Of a stretch of DNA of 16,590 bases, positions 8,132-13,453 are shown in pieces. The position numbers and the translations under genes are program-made. Where the stretch lies: positions 1 through 16,590 of the forward strand of contig CALFLU010000090.1 in the NCBI GenBank assembly GCA_937880125.1, given 5' to 3'. The stretch comes from an uncultured Eubacteriaceae bacterium. GTDB lineage: Bacteria; Bacillota; Clostridia; Eubacteriales; UBA1433. The notes under the pieces are model-generated. The model had not been told where the DNA came from and made no database searches. It was given only the letters and a program-made list of their open reading frames with translations. The stretch's first letter is position 1. Each line of letters starts with the position of its first letter.

Positions 8132-9082
8132 ATGAAACGCCGAAAAACTTCTTCCGCACACGTCACCGCACTGATTGGAGCGGTTTTGCTGTGCACTGGC
8201 ACCGTTTGGGCACTGGATGGTTTGCGTATTATTTCTCTTCCCTTTTTTCAACTGCTCAATTCTTTCTTTGCTCTTTGGCCGCTGGTGCTGATTGTTATCG
8301 GCCTATGCATGCTTTTTCGTTCAAGAATTGTCGCTGTTGCTTTAGGCTTCATTTACTTTGCCGTAATTTTGCTCAACGCCTTGGGCACCTTTGGTACTGT
8401 CAATCCAAACTATCTCTGGTATCAAAATTTGACGGGCGAAGCTGCCATATACGAAGAGGTATCTTCCTCTGAACACAGCGAAATCTCTCTCTCGCCGGAC
8501 ATTACTTCATCTACCATGGTCCTGTCTGCCGGCACACCGAGGCAAATTGTTATGGAACCGCAAAACGGACCCGATCTTTTTGATATCAAAACAGACGCAC
8601 CGCATTATACCATCAACAACTACATCAGCGATATCGACAGCAGCAGAATGATATTTGATGTCAATACCACCTTTTCCGCACCGGATGAGGTGCTTTTGAC
8701 ATTGAATGAAGCTGTGCAATGGGACGTGCAAATTCGTTCCGGTGCCAGCAATATACATCTGAATTTTGACAAATTAAATGTTGCAGCCGTGGACATTGAA
8801 TGCGGTGCCGCCAAAATTGATGCCCGCCTTTCTTCGCTCTCCCCGGCAATCGTTCCTGTTCACGTCAATTCCGGCTTCAGTGACATACAATTTCATCTTC
8901 CAAAGGACAGCGGCTATCAAATTACTTCTTCCTCAGCCGCCACATCCATCACCGCCGGCGGCAAACAACTCTCGGGCATCGGGGAAAAATCCTATCAATC
9001 CGAAAATTTTGAGATCGCACGTCAGGTATTTTATTTTTACATCTCTTCCGGCGCAAGCAATGTTACCATTTTACAAGAATAA
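8132..9082 (+). CDS. LiaF-like membrane protein with extracytoplasmic beta domain
   Basis: A 316-residue protein. Three hydrophobic segments (about 9-30, 46-65 and 68-90) resemble the LiaI/LiaF-type membrane region, with the typical FFALWPLVLIVIGLCML stretch. After them comes a domain of about 200 residues, predicted outside the membrane, rich in short repeated beta-strand motifs with alternating small and polar residues (for example SGASNIHLNF, GAAKIDARL, SGFSDIQFHL, SGASNVTIL), as in the C-terminal domains of LiaF and related toastrack or DUF4097-type proteins. LiaF inhibits the LiaRS cell-wall stress system in Bacillus. Coupling to the PspC gene (GAGGAGG at 8117-8123, 8 bases before the ATG) supports a two-protein envelope-stress module. 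The exact partner kinase is not in the window, and LiaF function itself is only suggested by fold and context. Confidence 0.75.
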   Translation: MKRRKTSSAHVTALIGAVLLCTGTVWALDGLRIISLPFFQLLNSFFALWPLVLIVIGLCMLFRSRIVAVALGFIYFAVILLNALGTFGTVNPNYLWYQNLTGEAAIYEEVSSSEHSEISLSPDITSSTMVLSAGTPRQIVMEPQNGPDLFDIKTDAPHYTINNYISDIDSSRMIFDVNTTFSAPDEVLLTLNEAVQWDVQIRSGASNIHLNFDKLNVAAVDIECGAAKIDARLSSLSPAIVPVHVNSGFSDIQFHLPKDSGYQITSSSAATSITAGGKQLSGIGEKSYQSENFEIARQVFYFYISSGASNVTILQE

Positions 9083-9164
9083 AAAACCTCGCATCCGCGA
9101 GGATATAGCAATCGCTTAAAAATGTTTTTCCTGCCTCAACCGTCCGTGTCAATGAGGTTTTTTT
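9081..9164. terminator. Terminator region between convergent genes
   Basis: AAAAAACCTC (9081-9090) is complementary to GAGGTTTTTT (9154-9163), with 63 bases between. Within it, CCTCA (9134-9138) and TGAGG (9153-9157) make a shorter hairpin followed by T7, which alone would serve as a plus-strand terminator. The A6 at the left gives a U-tract for minus-strand transcription from the dipeptidase. A third pairing, CCTCGC/GCGAGG (9087-9102), lacks a T-tract. The region very likely ends both transcripts, but the real fold is uncertain. Confidence 0.6.
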
Positions 9165-9168
9165 GTTT

Positions 9169-10116
9169 TTATAAACCGTATTCTTTCAAAACGCGCAGCG
9201 CATTTTGATAAAATAGTTTTTCAATACTTTTTTCCGTAAATCCTTTATCTTTCAATGCACCGTAAAGATTTTGCATTTTTGAAACATCTTCCAACCCTAC
9301 AGGTGTGCTGCCAATTCCGTCATAATCCGAACCCAGCGCCACCACCTCTTGCCCGCCGCAACGCATGATATAATCGATATGCGCAATAACATGCTCCATC
9401 GATGCCATCTCTTGCGTTGTCAAAAACTCGGGAAAAAAGTTAATACCGATCACGCCGCCGCTTTGTGCAATTTTGCGAATATGGCTGTCGCTTAAATTTC
9501 TTGGATGTTTACACACAGCGCGCGCATTGGAGTGTGAGGCTACCACGGGCATTTTGCTGTTTTCAAACACATCCTCTGCCCCACCGTCGGACAAATGCGA
9601 AATGTCGATAATGATATTTTTTTCATTCAAAAACGCCAGTGCATCCAACCCCAAGGCTTTTAACCCTTTTGCCATTTGCGTGCTGTTTGATGAGTTGGCA
9701 TATCCCATACAATTTTCATAATTCCAGGTCAACGATGCCATTTTGCAGCCGCATTTGGCAACATCTTCCAATCGTTCCATTTTGCCCTGAACAAATCCGC
9801 AACTTTCCAAGCTGAGCAATCCATACATTTTGTCCGCTTCTGCTGCAGCAATGTTCTTCAGCGGCAAGAGGTGATCTTGCCACAGCGCTAATTCGTCTTT
9901 ATATATCTTCAGCATCTTATTCCATTCGTCAAACAAGTCCAATCCTTGCTCACAGACATTTTTTTCATCCAAAAAAACGGCAAATGTTGCTGCAAAGCAT
10001 TCGCCGTTTCTTAATTTTTGAATATCTACATGATATGTGTTTGTGTTCAAGTGTTGTGTCCCGTCAGCATACAATTTGCTGAGGGTATCACAATGTAAGT
10101 CAATAAATCGCATCAT
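9169..10116 (-). CDS. Membrane dipeptidase (peptidase family M19)
   Basis: Zinc-dependent dipeptidase of the renal dipeptidase family, 315 residues, the normal bacterial length. It cleaves dipeptides, and some members accept D-amino acids at the C-terminal position. Visible metal ligands are DLHCD (His8, Asp10), Glu104 in LLSLESCG, His174 in ISHLSDGG and His195 in VASHSNARA. HPRNLSD (204-210) and the conserved LGSDYDGI (261-268) complete the signature. No signal peptide or membrane anchor is visible, so despite the family name it should be cytoplasmic. Its first ATG overlaps the stop of the upstream DUF4160-like gene by one base (TAATG). A second ATG at 10113 is better spaced from AAAGGGA (10119-10125) and may be the real start. 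Translation is evidently coupled to the upstream gene. Substrate is unknown; peptide salvage or cell-wall peptide turnover are both possible. Confidence 0.93.
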   Translation of the reverse strand: MMRFIDLHCDTLSKLYADGTQHLNTNTYHVDIQKLRNGECFAATFAVFLDEKNVCEQGLDLFDEWNKMLKIYKDELALWQDHLLPLKNIAAAEADKMYGLLSLESCGFVQGKMERLEDVAKCGCKMASLTWNYENCMGYANSSNSTQMAKGLKALGLDALAFLNEKNIIIDISHLSDGGAEDVFENSKMPVVASHSNARAVCKHPRNLSDSHIRKIAQSGGVIGINFFPEFLTTQEMASMEHVIAHIDYIMRCGGQEVVALGSDYDGIGSTPVGLEDVSKMQNLYGALKDKGFTEKSIEKLFYQNALRVLKEYGL

Positions 10117-10379
10117 TATCCCTTTAGCGGCTCAACTGTCGACAGTTTCAGACCCGCGAGCATTCTTTCCCACAACTCGAGCAGTTCTCTCTGATGCAGA
10201 CCAACCCACCCCATGGCAATTTTTGTTTGTCTGTTGGGCACGTTGCCTGATATGGCCTCGATGCTTTCTATGGTAATCAAAGAGCGCATGCTGCCATAGT
10301 GCAAAATCACAAAAGGCGGCATATATTTATTAAAATGCATATAGATTTCCATATCCATAAATTCGCTGATTTTTTCCAT
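10116..10379 (-). CDS. DUF4160-like small protein
   Basis: An 87-residue protein from ATG 10379 (an in-frame GTG two codons upstream at 10385 is an alternative). Its layout matches DUF4160: an N-terminal MEKISEFMDMEIYMHFNKY, where the family has a similar IxxYMYFNDH stretch; a middle ILHYGSMRSLITIESIEAI; and the C-terminal helix GWVGLHQRELLELWERM, close to the family's LEWIELHKEELLENW. The family's hallmark PPHxHV has become PPFVILHYG here, so the conserved His pair is changed. Function of DUF4160 is not established; it often sits next to DUF2442 in toxin-antitoxin-like pairs, and no DUF2442 gene is present here. Instead it is coupled by a one-base overlap to the dipeptidase. The ATG has only a weak GGTG upstream. 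Family assignment is from remembered pattern, not a search. Confidence 0.7.
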   Translation of the reverse strand: MEKISEFMDMEIYMHFNKYMPPFVILHYGSMRSLITIESIEAISGNVPNRQTKIAMGWVGLHQRELLELWERMLAGLKLSTVEPLKG

Positions 10380-10411
10380 ATTCACACCAACTTAAAATAT
10401 CCTACCTGTTT

Positions 10412-10417
10412 ATTATA
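10412..10417 (-). promoter_or_regulatory. Likely promoter -10 of the DUF4160-dipeptidase operon
   Basis: Perfect TATAAT on the minus strand, about 33 bases before ATG 10379. The best -35 at 17 bases is TGCAAA, which is poor. It lies in the short gap after the transporter terminator, where an operon promoter is expected. Confidence 0.5.
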
Positions 10418-10484
10418 GTCAAAGACAATCTATTTTGCATCATAAAAATGCGAAAAGCCAAAAATCTTTTTTTCACCGTAAATA

Positions 10485-10511
10485 AAATGAACACCATAGC
10501 GGTGTCCATTT
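10485..10511. terminator. Terminator downstream of the MFS transporter
   Basis: On the minus strand AAATGGACACC (10511-10501), loop GCTAT, GGTGTTCATTT (10495-10485): 11 pairs with one G-T, followed by TATTT. It starts 17 bases after the transporter stop. The plus strand has a T7 run after CTC, so it is partly symmetric, though no plus-strand gene needs it. Confidence 0.8.
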
Positions 10512-10527
10512 CTCTTTTTTTATGTTT

Positions 10528-11745
10528 TTATTTCGGTTTTTTCAAAGACAACATCAAGAGCAAACCGATTAATGATGCTCCGCCGGCAATGGCAAAGGAC
10601 AGAGGCGTACCTAACTCCGTTCCTCTCACCGCACGCACCAACACAGGACAAAGCACCGAGGCCATGCCAAAACCCACCATGACCAATGCATAGTTGATCC
10701 CTGCATTTTTCGTACCGAAATAGTCTGTGGACAATGCAGGGTAGGTACCCAAAAATCCGCCGTATAAAAAGGCAAGCGCAATAAACAACGCCGGATAGAG
10801 CAATCCTTTTGCCACCACAAGTCCGGATATGGTTGCGGCACTGAGGATGAAAACCGTCACCAAGGTTATTTTTCTGCCGATTTTGTCGGATATGGACGGC
10901 ACGATAATTCGTCCCGCTGCCTGCAGCACCGCCGCCAGCATCACTGCTGTAAGTGCTTGGGCACTGGTGATGAGCCTTTCGGAGCTGAGCACCACAAATT
11001 GCGGATTAATCAGCATAAAGCCGGGCACTGCCAGGAAAAACGATATGAGCATCGTATAATAATACCTTGTTTTGACCATTTCACTCGGGCTGTATTGCTT
11101 GGATGTCGTTTGAATTTTCGTTGTGGAAGCAGGCTTGTAATCTTGCATATACCCCGCGGGAGGATTTTTCACAAACATGCAACTGATTAAACCGATAACT
11201 AAAGTAATCGCAGCAATCACCGCAAACATCACAGTGAGATTATAATTTTTCAACAAGAAGCTAATCAGCGGCGAAATTACAAAGCCTGACAGGCCGATGG
11301 TGCTCAAAATAGCCCCGGTTGCCATGCCCAGACGGTCGGGAAAATATTTTTGCATGGCGGCAACCATTGTGTTGTAGACAATTCCGCCCCCGACACCCAT
11401 CACCAAACCAAACGTAACCGTCAGCAACCAAGGTGTGCTCACAGGAATCAGTCCGCTCAAAAACATTCCCACTGCGTTGATGACAACACCAATCAGCAAT
11501 ACGCGATTGATGGGCATCTTGCCTTGCAGTTTTCCGCCAAAAATGCTGCCGATAACAAAGATTCCCAAGTTGATGGAAAAAGGCACGCTGGCCGCAGAGG
11601 CATCCAGCGCATAGTGCTCCATGACATAGGGTTGCATAACACTCCAGGCATAGCCAATGCCCGCTGTCATCATGCCCAGCATGCCCATGGCCAAAACCAG
11701 CATGCGATTGACCCTTTTATTATTTACAACTGTTGTCGGTTCCAA
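10528..11745 (-). CDS. MFS transporter, oxalate/formate antiporter (OFA) family-like
   Basis: A 405-residue integral membrane protein with about 12 hydrophobic segments in two groups of six around a central polar loop (about 195-230, ending in a KTRYYY stretch), the MFS pattern. The first segment with GIGYAWSVMQPYVMEHY and the GVGGGIVYNTMVAAMQKYFPDRLGMATG stretch of segments 4-5 (the latter named by its first residues only: GVGGGIVYNTMVAAMQ) are typical of OFA-family carriers, which exchange small carboxylates such as oxalate and formate. The start is a TTG at 11745 with GGGGAG 10 bases upstream; an ATG at 11703 with AAAAGGG 8 bases upstream would give 391 residues and is also credible. It has two promoters of its own and a terminator, so it is a single gene. 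Substrate cannot be told; a monocarboxylate fits the nearby pyruvate and acyl-CoA genes only loosely. Confidence 0.85.
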   Translation of the reverse strand: MEPTTVVNNKRVNRMLVLAMGMLGMMTAGIGYAWSVMQPYVMEHYALDASAASVPFSINLGIFVIGSIFGGKLQGKMPINRVLLIGVVINAVGMFLSGLIPVSTPWLLTVTFGLVMGVGGGIVYNTMVAAMQKYFPDRLGMATGAILSTIGLSGFVISPLISFLLKNYNLTVMFAVIAAITLVIGLISCMFVKNPPAGYMQDYKPASTTKIQTTSKQYSPSEMVKTRYYYTMLISFFLAVPGFMLINPQFVVLSSERLITSAQALTAVMLAAVLQAAGRIIVPSISDKIGRKITLVTVFILSAATISGLVVAKGLLYPALFIALAFLYGGFLGTYPALSTDYFGTKNAGINYALVMVGFGMASVLCPVLVRAVRGTELGTPLSFAIAGGASLIGLLLMLSLKKPK

Positions 11746-11787
11746 AGAAAATCGTCTCCCCTCTGATTCAAACTTAAAACCTTATTA

Positions 11788-11810
11788 AAGTATACTCATT
11801 TAGTATACTT
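11788..11810. repeat. Inverted repeat of AGTATACT, candidate operator
   Basis: AAGTATACT (11788-11796), spacer CATTT, AGTATACTT (11802-11810): a 9-base inverted repeat whose arms are themselves palindromic. A third identical octamer is at 11862-11869, and the 12-mer AGTATACTCATT occurs at both 11789 and 11862. The arrangement overlaps the proximal -10 and +1, as for a repressor site. The binding protein is unknown; no regulator gene is in the window. Confidence 0.6.
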
Positions 11811-11830
11811 GCAAAATCTGCGGTTGTCCA
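11802..11830 (-). promoter_or_regulatory. MFS transporter proximal promoter
   Basis: Minus strand TGGACA (11830-11825) and TATACT (11807-11802) with a 17-base spacer; each box is one base from consensus. Predicted start about 11795, giving a leader of about 50 nt. The -10 lies inside one arm of the AGTATACT inverted repeat, so a protein bound there would block it. Confidence 0.7.
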
Positions 11831-11861
11831 ACCAATTTTTACCAATTTTATCATCTTTTTC

Positions 11862-11891
11862 AGTATACTCATTGACTGCTTGTGATGTAAA
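11862..11891 (-). promoter_or_regulatory. MFS transporter possible distal promoter
   Basis: Minus strand TTTACA (11891-11886) and TATACT (11867-11862) with an 18-base spacer. The -10 again falls in a copy of AGTATACT. It could be a second start or simply an upstream operator that resembles a promoter. Confidence 0.45.
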
Positions 11892-11994
11892 CTTTTTCAT
11901 TGCAAAAAACTTTTGCGTCACGTAAAAAATACCCTCATACTGATTTTTTTGCACGCTGACGTATTGTCTTTTTCAGCGAAAATATCGCACTTAA

Positions 11995-12023
11995 AAGAAG
12001 ATGCCACAATGTTGCACCTTCTT
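11995..12023 (-). terminator. Terminator of the acyl-CoA dehydrogenase gene
   Basis: On the minus strand AAGAAGGTGC (12023-12014), nine-base loop, GCATCTTCTT (12004-11995) followed by TTAAG: ten pairs with one G-T. On the plus strand the wobble becomes an A-C mismatch, so the minus strand is the working direction. The U-tract is short. It lies 54 bases after the stop. Confidence 0.6.
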
Positions 12024-12076
12024 TCATTTTGATCATATTAAATAATTCGTACAGTAGAAGCACTATCCTGTCTTTA

Positions 12077-13216
12077 TCAATCTTTTTCTGCCAGAACGGT
12101 TGTGCCGATAACCATTCTCAGAATTTCGCTGGTTCCTTCACCGATTTCCAGCAACTTGGCATCTCGCAAAAGACGCTCGACATGATATTCTTTGCTGTAT
12201 CCGTATCCGCCCAGTGTTTGAATGGCCTCAGCGCAGGTCTTGGAGCACATTTCCGCACCGAATACTTTGACCATGGCGGCTTCTTTTGTGTGACGTTTTC
12301 CCTCTGCTTTCAATTTGGCCGCATCATAGGTCATCAACTGTGTTGCACGAATGCCGATTGCCATATTGGCTATCTTTTCCTGAATGGCAAATAATTTTGC
12401 AATGGGTCTTCCAAAGGCGACACGCTGATTGGCATAGTCTTTGGCAATATTCATAGCATGTTCGGCCAATCCCGCGGCAATGGCGCCAATGCTGATGCGT
12501 GCGCCGTCCAGGGCAATCATGGCGATTTTAAACCCGCCGCCGATTTCGCCCAGCAAATTTTCATCGGGCACTTTAACATCTTCTAAAATCAACTCCGTGG
12601 TGTTGGAACCGCGCATGCCCATTTTGTCTTCTTTTCTGCCCACCAAAAAGCCCGGTGTTCCCTTTTCTACAATAAAAGCGGTGATGCCTTTGGCGCCTGC
12701 ATCCGGATCGGTTTTTGCCAAAACCACACACACGTCCGCCACGCCTGCATTGGTTATCCAGGCCTTGCTGCCACGCAGCAACCATCCGCCTTCGACTTTT
12801 GTTGCCGTTGTTTGTATTCCCGCCGCGTCTGAGCCTGCCGCGGGTTCGGTCAGCGCAAAGGCAAAAATGCCCTCATTGGCCGCCATGGGCAAATATTTTG
12901 TCTTTTGTGCCTCTGTGCCGTGATACAAAATCGTGTCTGCTGCCAGCCAATGGGCATCCAAAAACAAAGCAATGCTTGCGCTGCCTTTGGCTATTTCGTG
13001 AATGGTAAGCGCACTGGTTACGGCATCGCCGTCTGCACCGCCGTATTGTTCGGGAAAATGAATACCCATGAGCCCCATCTCTTTCATTTTTTCATATAAC
13101 GCATGGGAAAATCCGTTTCTGTCAAGCTCTTCATCCAAAGGCGCAATCTCCCTTTGGGTAAAGTCTCTTACCATATCTCGAATCATGATTTGCTCTTCGG
13201 TAAATTCAAAATTCAT
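12077..13216 (-). CDS. Acyl-CoA dehydrogenase (short-chain / butyryl-CoA type)
   Basis: FAD-dependent alpha,beta-oxidation (or, in fermenters, crotonyl-CoA reduction) of a short-chain acyl-CoA in the cytoplasm. From ATG 13216 the protein has 379 residues, normal for the family. Seen: N-terminal helical domain from MNFEFTEEQIMIRDMV; ALTEPAAGSDAAG (121-133) and WITNAG (153-158) of the flavin/substrate site; QTLGGYGYSKEYHVERLLRD (333-352); and catalytic Glu360 in IGEGTSEI. The ATG is preceded by AAAGGAGA at ideal spacing. The frame remains open upstream to 13279, but that lies in a structured leader. No etfA/etfB, thiolase, crotonase or hydroxybutyryl-CoA dehydrogenase gene flanks it, unlike the classic butyrate operon, so butyryl-CoA dehydrogenase is a guess within the family. 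It is transcribed alone, with its own promoter and terminator. Confidence 0.93.
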   Translation of the reverse strand: MNFEFTEEQIMIRDMVRDFTQREIAPLDEELDRNGFSHALYEKMKEMGLMGIHFPEQYGGADGDAVTSALTIHEIAKGSASIALFLDAHWLAADTILYHGTEAQKTKYLPMAANEGIFAFALTEPAAGSDAAGIQTTATKVEGGWLLRGSKAWITNAGVADVCVVLAKTDPDAGAKGITAFIVEKGTPGFLVGRKEDKMGMRGSNTTELILEDVKVPDENLLGEIGGGFKIAMIALDGARISIGAIAAGLAEHAMNIAKDYANQRVAFGRPIAKLFAIQEKIANMAIGIRATQLMTYDAAKLKAEGKRHTKEAAMVKVFGAEMCSKTCAEAIQTLGGYGYSKEYHVERLLRDAKLLEIGEGTSEILRMVIGTTVLAEKD

Positions 13217-13222
13217 TTGCTG

Positions 13223-13230
13223 TCTCCTTT
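13223..13230 (-). promoter_or_regulatory. Ribosome binding site fixing the acyl-CoA dehydrogenase start
   Basis: AAAGGAGA, 6 bases ahead of ATG 13216, immediately before the conserved MNFEFTEEQ. It excludes the in-frame ATG at 13279, which has no such site and would put 21 basic, Gln-rich residues in front of the family's start. Confidence 0.85.
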
Positions 13231-13250
13231 TCTGCCTTTGGCAAGTTTTG

Positions 13251-13310
13251 TTTTGCGATAAATCCGTCTCGCGCTGCATAGCAGCGCCTGTGAGGTACTA
13301 TATCGCAAAA
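13251..13310 (-). ncRNA. Structured 5' leader of the acyl-CoA dehydrogenase gene, unknown motif
   Basis: In the predicted transcript TTTTGCGATA (13310-13301) pairs perfectly with TATCGCAAAA (13260-13251). Enclosed is a second perfect hairpin, GCGCTGC-TAT-GCAGCGC (13287-13271), with single-stranded or weakly paired TAGTACCTCACAG on its 5' side and GAGACGGATT on its 3' side. A small TGCC/GGCA hairpin sits next, just before the ribosome binding site. There is no T-tract, so it is not a terminator. It does not match a riboswitch class I know. It may be a cis-regulatory RNA, a protein-binding RNA or a stabilising 5' structure. Confidence 0.5.
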
Positions 13311-13333
13311 ATGTTCATATCTGTTTAAATTTT

Positions 13334-13361
13334 ATTATATCACAATGTTTTCTTGTGTCAC
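13334..13361 (-). promoter_or_regulatory. Acyl-CoA dehydrogenase promoter
   Basis: Minus strand GTGACA (13361-13356) and TATAAT (13339-13334), 16-base spacer. Predicted start about 13327, giving a leader of about 110 nt that contains the structured element. Confidence 0.7.
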
Positions 13362-13389
13362 TTTTCTTTCATTTGCTTTTTCAGTCTAC

Positions 13390-13424
13390 AAAAAAACACC
13401 GCCGCGTATTTTGCAACGCGGCGG
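13390..13424 (-). terminator. Terminator of the nrdG-nrdD operon
   Basis: Minus strand CCGCCGCGT (13424-13416), eight-base loop, ACGCGGCGG (13407-13399), then TGT and a T7 tract: nine GC-rich pairs. It begins 30 bases after the nrdD stop and separates that operon from the acyl-CoA dehydrogenase promoter. Confidence 0.92.
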
Positions 13425-13453
13425 AATTTTACTCGGATATACCCATTGTTTGG

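Noticed and set aside
9087..9102. CCTCGC/GCGAGG hairpin as a stand-alone terminator
   Set aside because: It is not followed by a T-tract on the plus strand; kept only as an alternative pairing in the larger region.
11954..11978. CGCTGA/TCAGCG inverted repeat between the dehydrogenase and the transporter
   Set aside because: Six pairs with a 13-base loop, no T-tract and no relation to a promoter; likely chance.
13217..13279. In-frame 21-residue N-terminal extension of the acyl-CoA dehydrogenase
   Set aside because: Covers the structured leader and the real ribosome binding site; MNFEFTEEQ at 13216 is the usual family start.
13334..13361. Rex redox-repressor site at the acyl-CoA dehydrogenase promoter
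   Set aside because: The sequence there is CACAA-N7-TTGTG, whereas Rex operators read TTGTG(A)...(T)CACAA, the opposite order.
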